45,823 bases of DNA from Marinobacter sp. SS5-14b (lineage in GTDB: Bacteria > Pseudomonadota > Gammaproteobacteria > Pseudomonadales > Oleiphilaceae): NCBI RefSeq assembly GCF_030541005.1, contig NZ_JASSVM010000014.1:1-45823 (forward strand), in the 5' to 3' direction. This document shows, one piece after another, positions 36,222 through 45,232 of the stretch. Both the position numbers and the translations under genes were made by a program. Within the stretch, counting starts at the first letter, position 1. Each line of letters opens with the position of its first letter. The notes below the pieces were generated by a model. It saw only the letters and a program-made list of their open reading frames with translations. It was not told where the DNA came from and ran no database searches.

Positions 36222-36980
36222 TTGGATACAACACAAAAGGTGGCTCTGGTTACGGGCGGGGCAAAGGGGATCGGGCGGGGTATCGTGCTGCACCTGGCCG
36301 CAGCCGGCTGGAAGGTGGCTTTCTGCGATACCGACCAGGCTGTTGGTAGGCGCTTGGCTGAAGGCGCGGACGGCGCCCTCTGCTTTCTACCCGGAGATGT
36401 GGCCTCCGAAGCGGATGTGGAACGTATTATTCAGGCTGCGGTGAGCTGGGTCGGGCGCCTGGATGCCGTCATCAACAATGCCGCGATTGCGAATCCTGAT
36501 ACCGGGCCAGTAGAAACGCTCAGCCTGGAGCAGTGGCAGCGCCGGCTCGACGTAAACCTGACAGGCCCCTTTCTGGTAACCAAACACGCGGTTCCGTATC
36601 TTCGGAAAACCCAGGGTGCCATCGTAAACATGGCCTCCACCCGGGCGCTGCAATCCGAGCCGGACACGGAAGCCTATGCCGCCAGCAAAGGTGGCATCGT
36701 TGCATTGACTCATGCCCTTGCGGTGAGCCTGGGGCCCGATATCCGGGTGAATTGCATCAGCCCCGGCTGGATTGATACCCGGGCCTGGCAGGGCGTTTCG
36801 GAGGAGGTAGAGCCACTGTCTCAGCGCGATCATCATCAGCATCCCGCAGGCCGGGTTGGCGTTCCTGACGATATTGCTGCGTTGGTCTCTTATCTCATTT
36901 CACCGCAAGCGTCGTTCATCACCGGCCAGAACTTTGTGGTCGATGGCGGGATGGTGCGAAAGATGATCTACGAAGAGTGA
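36222..36980 (+). CDS. Short-chain dehydrogenase/reductase
   Basis: A 252-aa classical SDR oxidoreductase. TGGAKGIGRG binds NAD(P); NNAAI, the catalytic Ser in NMAST, and YAASK (Tyr and Lys) are all present, with a C-terminal GQNFVVDGGM. The aspartate in FCDTDQ after strand 2 suggests NAD(H) preference. I use the TTG at 36222 because GGAG lies at 36212-36215; another in-frame TTG at 36210 has no RBS. It may be co-transcribed with the YdhR-like gene. Substrate unknown. Confidence 0.87.
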   Translation: MDTTQKVALVTGGAKGIGRGIVLHLAAAGWKVAFCDTDQAVGRRLAEGADGALCFLPGDVASEADVERIIQAAVSWVGRLDAVINNAAIANPDTGPVETLSLEQWQRRLDVNLTGPFLVTKHAVPYLRKTQGAIVNMASTRALQSEPDTEAYAASKGGIVALTHALAVSLGPDIRVNCISPGWIDTRAWQGVSEEVEPLSQRDHHQHPAGRVGVPDDIAALVSYLISPQASFITGQNFVVDGGMVRKMIYEE

Positions 36981-36996
36981 GCAGGTTCGCCCGGCT

Positions 36997-39687
36997 TCAG
37001 GAATCCGCAACGGTCCGCACATGAATATCTCGCTGCGGAAAGGGTATCTGGATGCCTGCATCATGCAGCGCGCGAGTAACGGATGCGTTGATTTCGTGAG
37101 TCAGGGGCATAATGTCCATCGGGTCTTTCACAAACACTCGCAGTTCGAAATCAATACGGCTGTCTCCGAGACTGACACAGAACACCGCCGGTGCGGGGTC
37201 ATCCACCACCCTCTCGTTGTTCTGAGCGACGTCCGCCAGCAGTTCCTGCACCTGATCCAGATCGGAGCCGTAGGCTACACCGACTTGCAGTATCACGCGG
37301 GTTATGGAGTCCGATAACGTCCAGTTGGTCAGGTCCTGGGTTACAAAGGTTTTGTTGGGGATGATCTGCTCCTTGCGGTCCCAGTCGACCAGCGTGGTCG
37401 CCCGAATGCGGATTCGCGAAACAGTCCCGGTGATGCCGCCGATGGTCACCGTATCGCCGACCCGGATTGGACGTTCAAACAGCAGGATGATGCCGGACAC
37501 AAAGTTGGCAACAATTTCTTGCAGGCCAAAGCCCAGGCCAACCCCGAGGGCTGCCACCAGCCATTGCAGCTTGGACCACTGCACCCCGATCACCCCGAGG
37601 AATACCACCACGCCGATTAACACCAGAGTGTAGGTGGTAAGGGTGGTGATGGCATAGCCCGTGCCGGGCTGAAGCTTCATCCGGCTGAGCAACATGACTT
37701 CCAGGGTGCCTGGCAGGTTTCTGACCGCCATCACTGTACCAATGCCGACGAACAGCGCCAGCAACAGATCACCGAGCGTAATGGGCAGTGGGTCACCGCC
37801 GTCAAGGTCGGTGGCGATGGTCCAGAGCGTAATGTTGTCAAACAGCTGCAGTGCTGGAATCAGGTTGGCCCAAAGGAGCCAGAGGCCGGTGATGACCAGA
37901 ACGGAAACCAGGATGCGCAAGAGTGCGGTACTCTGCTGGTTGATGTCCTTGAGATCCATCACCGGCATGTCCAGCATTTGCGGTACCCCCTCGCCAGAGG
38001 ATTCGGCCGCTTCCTTGGTTTCGGCGAGTTTGCGCTGGGCCTCTCGCTGTTCACGTAACCGTGCCAGGGTAAGCCGACGTTCCCTGACCGAAAGCGCCCG
38101 GAGTCCGATATAGAACAGCATGGCATTGAAGGCGATCCAGCAGATGCTGATAAACAGGTTCCGCTCCAGTTCCAGGGCGGTGTAGTGATATCCGAGGAGC
38201 GATGCCACCACCAGTATCAGCGGAGTGGTAACGGCCAGAATGTGCAGGGCCAGCAGGCCTTTGCTCTGTGGTCGGTCTGCCCGGACGGCACTCATAATGC
38301 GATGCGCGAACACCGAAAGCGCAATGGATGCGGCGGTGAACAGCAATCGCCCCAGACTGTCTTCAAACTCGGAACCGCCGGGTGTGGCGGTGGTCGGCAT
38401 AATGACCGTGATCGGAACAATGACGGCGAGAAGAAATGGCAGTTCCCGGCGCAGTGCCTGCAGAGAATCAACGTGCCAGTTGAAGTGGGTGTCCCCCAGG
38501 CCTCCCTGGCGAGCCACGTGATGAATAAAGGCCAGCAGGAGGGTGACCAGGGCGGCGGCAGTCAGGCCGTTGGACAGGGCGGAGAAAAACTCGTTGCCTT
38601 CCATCAGCAAAAGGGAAGCAATGGCGAAAGCCAATACCCCCGGCAGTGCCAGCAAGAAACTGTTGGTGAGTGCATACAAAGTAAATTTAATACGATCATG
38701 ACCCACAACCCCAACATGCTGACTGTTGGCGTTCAGGTTGCGCTTAATGACACCGCGCTTGATCAGTAGCAGCGCCAGAAGCGTGATCAAGAAAGCGATG
38801 CGGCCGCCACGCTCCTGAATCGACTGACTGACGGCAACGCGGAAGTCCTTGAGACGTGACTCGCCGGCGAACCAGGCCGCAGCGCTGATCAGCTCTGTGA
38901 GGGTGTCGGCTCCTGCTGCCGGGGCGCTGGGCAGCCAGAACAGGCGCTGCTGCAGCAACGTCTGGTAGGCTTCTACTCGTTTTTGCAGCGCCGATACCGT
39001 GTTGTAATAGTCGTTCAGCACCTGAATGTGTTCAGTAACGGCCTTGTGCAGCTGGCGGATCAGACTGGCCCTTTGGCTCCTCAGTTGATCGCGGGCGTCA
39101 TCTCCCGGGTCGATAACAGCCTCGAACTCTTCCAGCCGAAGCTGTTCTTCTCGCGCTGTTGACAGCTGGTTTTGGATGTCGCTAATCAGGTCTTCCGCGA
39201 TGCCTTGGCGCTGAAGACGTTCAAGTCGTTGTTGGAGCAGATTCGCGTAGCTGCCAGTGAGATCCAGCCCGGCTTTTTCGAGGCGGAGCTCGAAGCTGTT
39301 GTATTCATCTTCAAGCCTGTTGAGCAGCGACTCCGCGTAGCTGAGTCGCTTGCTAGTGGATTCAACCGCGATCAGCCGTTGGTCCAGTGACGTTCTCAGG
39401 GCCTGGATCTGTTGGCGAATATCCGCCGTCTCGGTGTCGGGCAGCTCAATCTGGGGTGGGTTTTCAGTCTCCGGTTCCAGCGCGGGCTGGACAGCGGGCC
39501 TGGCTTCTTCGGGCTCCTCCTGCTTCTCTTCGGTAGCAGACTCGCCAACTTCCTCCGTCGTGTCCTGACTACTCTCCTCATCATGTTGTTGGCCAAAGGC
39601 CGGCAGGGCAACACAATAGAAAAGCATCGCCCACACCAGGCAGATCGATCGAAAACAGCAGCGGGCGTGCAGTCTGTAGCGGTGCAT
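36997..39687 (-). CDS. MscK/KefA-like mechanosensitive channel
   Basis: An 896-aa inner-membrane channel that would open under hypo-osmotic stress. I use the ATG at 39687: AAGGAG is well placed and a signal peptide follows directly (CLVWAMLFYCVALPAFGQ). Next are an acidic linker (about 35-80), a long periplasmic coiled coil (about 85-250), multiple transmembrane helices (about 300-650) and the MscS pore domain (about 690-890): LGVGLGFGLQEIVANFVSG, LLFERPIRVGDTV, and RATTLVDWDRKEQIIPN. E. coli MscK is 1,120 aa, so this is a shorter variant. The gene is convergent with the SDR gene, 16 bp away. Confidence 0.9.
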   Translation of the reverse strand: MHRYRLHARCCFRSICLVWAMLFYCVALPAFGQQHDEESSQDTTEEVGESATEEKQEEPEEARPAVQPALEPETENPPQIELPDTETADIRQQIQALRTSLDQRLIAVESTSKRLSYAESLLNRLEDEYNSFELRLEKAGLDLTGSYANLLQQRLERLQRQGIAEDLISDIQNQLSTAREEQLRLEEFEAVIDPGDDARDQLRSQRASLIRQLHKAVTEHIQVLNDYYNTVSALQKRVEAYQTLLQQRLFWLPSAPAAGADTLTELISAAAWFAGESRLKDFRVAVSQSIQERGGRIAFLITLLALLLIKRGVIKRNLNANSQHVGVVGHDRIKFTLYALTNSFLLALPGVLAFAIASLLLMEGNEFFSALSNGLTAAALVTLLLAFIHHVARQGGLGDTHFNWHVDSLQALRRELPFLLAVIVPITVIMPTTATPGGSEFEDSLGRLLFTAASIALSVFAHRIMSAVRADRPQSKGLLALHILAVTTPLILVVASLLGYHYTALELERNLFISICWIAFNAMLFYIGLRALSVRERRLTLARLREQREAQRKLAETKEAAESSGEGVPQMLDMPVMDLKDINQQSTALLRILVSVLVITGLWLLWANLIPALQLFDNITLWTIATDLDGGDPLPITLGDLLLALFVGIGTVMAVRNLPGTLEVMLLSRMKLQPGTGYAITTLTTYTLVLIGVVVFLGVIGVQWSKLQWLVAALGVGLGFGLQEIVANFVSGIILLFERPIRVGDTVTIGGITGTVSRIRIRATTLVDWDRKEQIIPNKTFVTQDLTNWTLSDSITRVILQVGVAYGSDLDQVQELLADVAQNNERVVDDPAPAVFCVSLGDSRIDFELRVFVKDPMDIMPLTHEINASVTRALHDAGIQIPFPQRDIHVRTVADS

Positions 39688-39769
39688 AACGTCGCGCTCC
39701 TTGCGTAGGGTGATGACCATGGTCCTTTTTATCTCAGGATTCATACTAGCACCGCAGAACTTTCTCGCG

Positions 39770-39892
39770 CTAAAAAACGGTGGGCGCGAACGACACAGAC
39801 AGCAGATACACCGTATAGCCCAGGAAAGCCGCCAGCAAGAGCGCCCCTTCAACCGGTTGGTTTGACCGCGCCGGAGACCGGAAAATCCGTGT
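39770..39892 (-). pseudogene. C-terminal fragment of a CaCA-type Na+/Ca2+ antiporter
   Basis: On the minus strand, a frame of 40 codons ends at a stop at 39770-39772 and reads RSPARSNQPVEGALLLAAFLG and on to YTVYLLSVS. The pattern (short linker, V/LEGALLLA, aromatic helix) is that of the last transmembrane helix of YrbG-like CaCA exchangers. A stop codon lies directly upstream (39893-39895), and there is no room for the rest of the gene. It appears to be a remnant left by deletion. Short length limits certainty. Confidence 0.45.
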
Positions 39893-39967
39893 TCAACTGG
39901 CCATAGAATTCCGTTGACTTCGCCCAAATCGCACCGCAAGATTCTTTTTGCTTTCCGGGACAGCTGC

Positions 39968-40351
39968 ATGATCAACGCCAACCATCGTTTATTTCGTGGT
40001 CCAGTTCAAACGCCTCTGGTAGTGGTTCCACTACTGGCGTTGCTGCTTGTCTTTTTGTCCTCGGTTACGCACCAGCAGGCCTCTGCTGCCCGAGTTGGCC
40101 ATGGATTTGTTGAACCCCTGGATCATCTGGTGGTTGCCAGTCATACCGAGTCTCTTTGGGCTCAGTGCGGCAACGTAAGGCGTGATGCAGCCGATGATGG
40201 TCCGGATTTTCCTGATGTCGGGTGTAAAAGTCGGTCGGTGTTGTCGACCGGGCTTTGCTGCCAAACCCCTGCTAGCTCCGCTGTTGCGGTCTATCCTTCT
40301 ACCACCCCCCGTTTTCTGATCCCGCTGCTTCGCGCACCCCCTCTGGCGTAA
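39968..40351 (+). CDS. Small exported protein of unknown function
   Basis: A 127-aa frame with a clear N-terminal hydrophobic segment (LVVVPLLALLLVFLSS) ending in QQASA, a plausible signal-peptidase site. The mature part has scattered cysteines (CG, GCK, LCC) and ends in LIPLLRAPPLA, a hydrophobic/proline tail seen in some small metal-related exported proteins. I cannot name the family. The alternative upstream ATG at 39914 would put about 18 residues ahead of the signal. No strong RBS is visible. The 735 bp between the MscK and SecDF genes otherwise hold only the antiporter fragment. Confidence 0.5.
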   Translation: MINANHRLFRGPVQTPLVVVPLLALLLVFLSSVTHQQASAARVGHGFVEPLDHLVVASHTESLWAQCGNVRRDAADDGPDFPDVGCKSRSVLSTGLCCQTPASSAVAVYPSTTPRFLIPLLRAPPLA

Positions 40352-40422
40352 TCCTCCAACTATTCATGGCTGAACATTTGGGCAGTCATCACTGTGAGTG
40401 AAGTTTTCTTCGAGGATTACCC

Positions 40423-42945
40423 ATGAAATCGTTGCATACACGGGCCGTCGTCTACGGCCTGGTGATTGTGCTCGGGTTGCTGAGTGCATTGCCGAACCTT
40501 CTTTCCCCCACATTGTCCGGCATGCTTCCGGACTGGTACCAGCAGAATACGGTCTCCCTGGGGCTGGACCTTCAGGGTGGCTCACACCTGCTTCTGGAAG
40601 CGGATATCCAGGAACTGTTTGCCAGCGAGCATGAAGCCATTGCCGCCGAGTTGACCACCTCCCTGCGTGAGGCGGACATTCGATACGGGCGCCTCCAGAT
40701 TACTGATAGGGGTATCGAGCTGCCGGTGCGCCAGCCCGAACAGGTGTCTGAAGCGGCCAGCCTTGCTCGAAAACTGGCAACGGACACACCGGATGGCACG
40801 CGCCGGTTCGACGTTGATACCAACGGCGGGCGTTTGGTGCTGACGCTGACCGAGTCCTGGCGGGTGGGTATATCCCGGGATGCGGTGGAGCGAAGCCTGG
40901 AAGTGGTCAGGCGGCGACTTGATGAAACCGGACTGGTGGAGCCCAGCATTACTCGCCAGGGCAGCGACGGCATTCTGGTACAGATGCCGGGCGTGGCCGA
41001 CCCGAGCGAGATTCGTGAACTGCTCGGTACCACCGCGAAAATGACCTTTCACTGGGCGGCCCGGGGAATAGCGGAGGACGATACCGCTACGATTATCCTC
41101 CCGGGCGCCCACGAAGACAGAGACTATAAACTGGAAGAACGGGTTGCCATGGCTGGCGAGCACATCCGTGACGCCCGCATGGCTTTCAATCCGGATACCA
41201 ACGAGCCGGTGGTCAATTTCAAGCTGGACGACAAGGGTGCCCGGCTGTTCGGGGATATGACCCGGGACAACATCGGTCGGCCCCTGGCCATCGTACTGGA
41301 TGGTGAAGTGATTACCGCACCGGTTATCCGCAGCGCCATTGGCGCTAGTGGAGAGATCAGCGGCGGGTCTACCACAAAAGAAGCGAGTAACCTGGCCCTG
41401 CTGCTGCGAGCGGGTGCCTTGCCCGCGCCTTTGCATGTGATCGAGGAACGTACCGTGGGCCCGGATCTGGGCAGTGATGCCATTGCCATGGGGCTGACCA
41501 CCGGTTTGCTGGGCGCGGCCATGGTGATTGCTTTCATGATAGGGCTTTATGGACGCTGGGGATTGATTGCCTGTGTTGGTTTGACGGTGAACGTCGGGCT
41601 GGTGTTCGGGATATTGAGCCTGCTGGGGGCGACCCTGACCCTGCCGGGGATTGCTGGAATTATCCTCACCATTGGCATGGCGGTGGATGCCAATATTCTG
41701 ATCAACGAGCGTATCCGTGAAGAATCCCGCGGGGGCAAGCCAGCCTGGATGGCCCTCAGAGAGGGGTTCGGCAAGGCCTACAGAACGATTCTGGATTCCA
41801 ACTTCACTACTTTGATCGCGGTCAGCCTGCTCTTCATGTTTGGCAGCGGCCCGGTCCGGGGCTTTGCCGTTACGATTGGCATAGGCCTGGTGACTTCCCT
41901 CTTTACGGCCATAGCGGTCACTCGCCTGATCATGGAATGGCGCATCCGGGGTCGCGAGCGGGAACCGTTGGTGATTTCGGGCATTGCCTCGCTTGACCGC
42001 CTGAGTGAGCGGGGCGTGAACTTCATGCGCGGTCGCGTGATCGGCCTTATGGTCTCGGCGGTGCTGTCCATTGCGGCAATCGCTCTGTTTGTGCAGCCGG
42101 GACTGAAATACGGCGTCGACTTTACCGGCGGTACGGTTGTGGAGGTGCAGGCCCAGGGAGTCACTGTTGATCAATTGCGAACCACGCTTCAGGCGCAAGA
42201 CCTTGAAGACGCGGCCATTCAGGAAGCGGGCGCAGACGGGCGCTTCCTGATCCGACTGCCGGCAGAGCAGGGCACGCCGGGGGCAACGGCGGAGCAGGTT
42301 GCCTTACTTAAAGCTTCTGTGACCTCTGTTGAGCCAACCGCGGAGTTCCCGAAAGTGGATATGGTGGGGCCAAAAGTCAGCGGCGGTTTCAGCGATGCCA
42401 CCATTCTGGCCATTCTGTTGGCCGGCGCAGGCATGTTGGCGTACCTCTGGTTCCGGTTTGAGTCCCATTTTGCCTGGGCGGCCACACTGACCATTGCGCT
42501 GGATCTTACCAAAACCATCGGGTTCTTCGCGCTCGCCGGCGTGGAGTTCAACCTGACAGCGGTGGCAGCGCTGCTCGCGCTGATGGGCTATTCGGTAAAC
42601 GATAAGGTGGTGGTGTTTGACCGAATCCGGGAAAACATCCGCAAGACGCCGGATCGCCCCATGCTGGAACTGCTGAACGACAGTATCTCATCAACGCTAA
42701 CCCGCACGGTGTTTACCTCGGTAACCACCTTTCTGGCGCTGTTACCCATGGGGGTTGCCGGTGGCGCAGCGGTGGCGAGTTTCGCCTTGCCCATGCTGTT
42801 CGGCATTGTGATTGGCACCAGCTCTTCGGTCTTTGTGGCTTCGCCTGTCTTGTACTATCTCGGTCAGCAGCGGGCAAGGAAGGGGCTTGCCCAGTTAAGG
42901 CCAACGGCCGAGGAGATTCGGAGGGAGCTGGAGCTTATACCTTAG
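40423..42945 (+). CDS. secDF: Fused protein-export subunit SecDF
   Basis: An 840-aa fusion of SecD (about 1-530) and SecF (about 535-840), which uses the proton gradient to aid Sec-dependent export. SecD part: N-terminal transmembrane segment, LGLDLQGGSHLLLEAD, periplasmic P1 domain, then a five-helix block with GMAVDANILINERIREE. SecF part: VDFTGGTVVEVQ near residue 565, helices with ALMGYSVNDKVVVFDRIREN, and a final helix near 800. Marine gammaproteobacteria normally carry separate secD and secF beside yajC, so this is probably a second, accessory copy. GAGGA precedes the ATG. It stands alone. Confidence 0.92.
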   Translation: MKSLHTRAVVYGLVIVLGLLSALPNLLSPTLSGMLPDWYQQNTVSLGLDLQGGSHLLLEADIQELFASEHEAIAAELTTSLREADIRYGRLQITDRGIELPVRQPEQVSEAASLARKLATDTPDGTRRFDVDTNGGRLVLTLTESWRVGISRDAVERSLEVVRRRLDETGLVEPSITRQGSDGILVQMPGVADPSEIRELLGTTAKMTFHWAARGIAEDDTATIILPGAHEDRDYKLEERVAMAGEHIRDARMAFNPDTNEPVVNFKLDDKGARLFGDMTRDNIGRPLAIVLDGEVITAPVIRSAIGASGEISGGSTTKEASNLALLLRAGALPAPLHVIEERTVGPDLGSDAIAMGLTTGLLGAAMVIAFMIGLYGRWGLIACVGLTVNVGLVFGILSLLGATLTLPGIAGIILTIGMAVDANILINERIREESRGGKPAWMALREGFGKAYRTILDSNFTTLIAVSLLFMFGSGPVRGFAVTIGIGLVTSLFTAIAVTRLIMEWRIRGREREPLVISGIASLDRLSERGVNFMRGRVIGLMVSAVLSIAAIALFVQPGLKYGVDFTGGTVVEVQAQGVTVDQLRTTLQAQDLEDAAIQEAGADGRFLIRLPAEQGTPGATAEQVALLKASVTSVEPTAEFPKVDMVGPKVSGGFSDATILAILLAGAGMLAYLWFRFESHFAWAATLTIALDLTKTIGFFALAGVEFNLTAVAALLALMGYSVNDKVVVFDRIRENIRKTPDRPMLELLNDSISSTLTRTVFTSVTTFLALLPMGVAGGAAVASFALPMLFGIVIGTSSSVFVASPVLYYLGQQRARKGLAQLRPTAEEIRRELELIP

Positions 42946-42952
42946 GGATGGT

Positions 42953-42974
42953 GCCGGCTTACCGGACAGCCGGC
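42953..42974 (+). terminator. Weak hairpin after secDF
   Basis: GCCGGCT and AGCCGGC pair around an 8-nt loop, starting 8 bp past the secDF stop. A short T-run occurs only 16 bp later, so termination efficiency is uncertain. Confidence 0.35.
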
Positions 42975-43061
42975 GCGAATCATCCAGCCGTTTTTATGTT
43001 TTCCCCATTTTTATCGAACCGCCGCTTGATTAGCGACGGCGTAATCCATAATCTTTCCGCT

Positions 43062-43112
43062 AACACGACCCCTGCCTCTTGGCTTCGACAGGAGCTTACG
43101 TGGGGGTTTTTT
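43062..43112 (+). terminator. Terminator-like repeat unit 1
   Basis: AACACGACCCC begins the unit, followed by a stem region and GGGGG with six Ts. ACCCC pairs with GGGGT. It shares its 5' flank and its closing stem-plus-T-run with the next unit (43170-43224). It lies in the 277-bp stretch between secDF and the Abi gene, which otherwise shows no gene. Confidence 0.5.
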
Positions 43113-43169
43113 GTAATTTGTGGTACGCCACACTTGAGTAATGCACCACTCGTGTCTATTATTTGTCGC

Positions 43170-43224
43170 AACACGGCCCCAATCGGTGGATCTGCTCTGC
43201 AGTGAAGCTGCTGCGGGGTTTTTT
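43170..43224 (+). terminator. Terminator-like repeat unit 2
   Basis: AACACGGCCCC begins the unit; CCCC pairs with the terminal GGGG and is followed by six Ts, with an internal GCAG/CTGC stem. The T-run touches the stop codon of the minus-strand Abi gene. Its similarity to unit 1 suggests a duplicated terminator or a small repeat family. Confidence 0.5.
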
Positions 43225-44239
43225 ATTGCCTGCTTTTCGGGAAACACTCCCAGCCTCTCCATTCATCCGACACGCCAAAGGCACCCCAGCCAATCCCAAG
43301 TGATTCGTTTTCGGGAAATTCTGCCAGTAATTCAGAGAGCCGTTGCCACCAACTGGACGTTGGATTGATAGAGCTCAATAGCTTCTGGCAAATACACAGC
43401 AACAGAAAAGGCCGGGCAAGAATATGTTCGTTGCCACGCGTCCAGGCGTTATCAAAGTCCGGCACAACGTCCTTGGGCGGTTTTTGTGGCTGGTCTACCA
43501 CGTTACGGTTCCATAAGCGGCTGTGATGGGCGCACACGTTGCGTAAGTAGTTCAGACTCCGTAGCCAGGAGGCCAGAGTACGGCCATTCTGAATCCCGTA
43601 TTTATCCGCGATGGTGTCCTGGTCTTCCGGGCGCATACCATCATAGAGCTCTGACAGCGTGTTGAAGTCCCATACCTCGCAGGCAATCCAGATAGGCAGC
43701 GGGTGGCCATACTTGGTTTTATTGTGCCTGATGAAGTCTTCCTTGGAGCGGGCGATTTGTGTGGCCTGCTTCTTCATCCAATCCACGTGTCTGGGCAAGC
43801 CTGTTTTAGCGTCTGCCTCCTTGGCGAACCCCTCGAACAGAATGTCCGGGTTCAGGTAGGCGAATGGGTCATGCTTTCCCAGCGTGTGGGATATATCGAC
43901 TCGCAAGGCCACTTCAATACGCTCGAGCGCATCCAGCGCAAGAAGGCGAAGCTTTTTGTCGAATACGTACAGGCGCACGGCCGCCTCGAAAGATGCGCCC
44001 GGCTTGAAGCCGTCCAGAACGGTGCTGGTAGGCTTCGTCTTTTTCCCTTTTGGAATCCCCGCACCAACGGGGCAAAACAGCTCGGAGCGTTCACGAAACG
44101 GATGCCAGTACCCACTCAGGCGGTAGTAGCCAATACGCTCCAGGTATTCCAGTGCCTTTGACTCATCGGTAACCGCAAGTCCCCGGTTCTTTAACTTATC
44201 GAGCTGCTCGCGGTAGCTAAGCCACGGTTTTTCATACAC
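43223..44239 (-). CDS. Abi_2 family abortive-infection protein (AbiD/AbiF type)
   Basis: A 338-aa member of the Abi_2 family (AbiD/AbiF), phage-defence proteins with a HEPN ribonuclease fold. Seen: the N-terminal SYREQLDKLKNRGLAV, the family block LEYLERIGYYRLSGYWHPFR, VRLYVFDKKLRLLALDALERIEVALR, and the HEPN Rx4H motif R233-H238 in LRNVCAHHSRLWNR. The start is GTG at 44239 with an AAGGA upstream; nearby ATGs are out of frame. It follows hsdS by 21 bp and is probably its operon mate. Known AbiF genes often have an upstream non-coding RNA; there is no space for one here. Confidence 0.88.
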   Translation of the reverse strand: MYEKPWLSYREQLDKLKNRGLAVTDESKALEYLERIGYYRLSGYWHPFRERSELFCPVGAGIPKGKKTKPTSTVLDGFKPGASFEAAVRLYVFDKKLRLLALDALERIEVALRVDISHTLGKHDPFAYLNPDILFEGFAKEADAKTGLPRHVDWMKKQATQIARSKEDFIRHNKTKYGHPLPIWIACEVWDFNTLSELYDGMRPEDQDTIADKYGIQNGRTLASWLRSLNYLRNVCAHHSRLWNRNVVDQPQKPPKDVVPDFDNAWTRGNEHILARPFLLLCICQKLLSSINPTSSWWQRLSELLAEFPENESLGIGWGAFGVSDEWRGWECFPKSRQ

Positions 44240-44340
44240 TGCGCGGTCATCCTTTTCCGGTTAGTTCAGGGCGTTTTCAACCACGGCTTCGGCCAGTTGG
44301 CAACGAGCTTCACTGGCTTGGTTTATCCGCTCCTTGAGCT

Positions 44341-44383
44341 GGTCGCAGAGGGCCATGAGTTCATCGACTTTTTGGACGATGCG
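44341..44383. repeat. 43-bp direct repeat copy A in hsdS
   Basis: This stretch recurs exactly at 45190-45232. It encodes the conserved RIVQKVDELMALCD segment after the second recognition domain. Identical conserved-region DNA is where specificity domains of hsdS genes exchange by recombination. Confidence 0.85.
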
Positions 44384-45189
44384 TTTCTGCTCAGTGAGAG
44401 GGGCCAGCGGTATAGCGATGGACTCCCATTTCGACCGATTAATGATGGGGGTCGCAGAGCCGGTGGCTTTTTCACGAATAGAGTGTTGAAAGAAATCAGC
44501 GTTTATTGCCGCCAAGAGATAGCGGGGCTGAACGAGAACAGGTCTAATTTTGTTCAGCTGCTGATTAAATCCACAGCGCTCGGTTACTATCGCAGTTTTG
44601 CCTATAGAACCCCCTATACACACGGTCAGAATATCCCCAGGAAGCGCTTCCTCGGACTGGAGGATTCCCTCCTCTGAAAGGTGTTTTTCTGGCGCGTTTA
44701 TCTTTCCCGCAGCTGTGACTTGTCCTGGCCCGATAAATGGAATGTCGCCAGAAAAGAAGCTCGCGTTCTTAGTGCTTGGGGTTTTCCCTGTGGAAGTGAG
44801 ACCGGTTTGCCGAAGAGGCACCCACGCCCAAGTAGAGGGGATCTGAAATGGCTGCGATTCAGCGGTTCCGCTCTTTGGGGGTTTTGAAGTCCTACGCTTT
44901 CCGTTTCCGGTTTCTGCCTTTTGAGCTGCTATGCGCTCGATGAGTTGTTCCGCAGACTCATCCCCCACATCCTGCTCCACCAACCGCCCCATCACCGCCA
45001 GTTGCAGGATGGTCTGCTTGAGCTTGTCGATGCTCTGTTCGGTGGTGAACAGGGTGTCGAAATGGGCGGCGAGGCGGGCCCAGTTGTCGGCCAGTTCGGT
45101 GGTGTTTTCGGACTGGGTGAGGGTGTCGAGCAGGGTGTCCACGAGGGTTTCGTGGGCCTCGAGCTGGTCGCTGGTTTGCTGTTCCAGCC

Positions 45190-45232
45190 GGTCGCAGAGG
45201 GCCATGAGTTCATCGACTTTTTGGACGATGCG
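45190..45232. repeat. 43-bp direct repeat copy B in hsdS
   Basis: Exact copy of 44341-44383, in the conserved region following the first recognition domain. Recombination between the two copies would delete one recognition domain and the linker. Confidence 0.85.

Noticed and set aside
40582..42198. A 538-codon frame antisense to secDF
   Set aside because: It lies wholly inside a clear SecDF gene and encodes a Gln/His/Arg-rich product without domain features.
42948..43205. An 85-codon frame after secDF
   Set aside because: It overlaps hairpins and terminator-like units, has no RBS, and resembles no protein.
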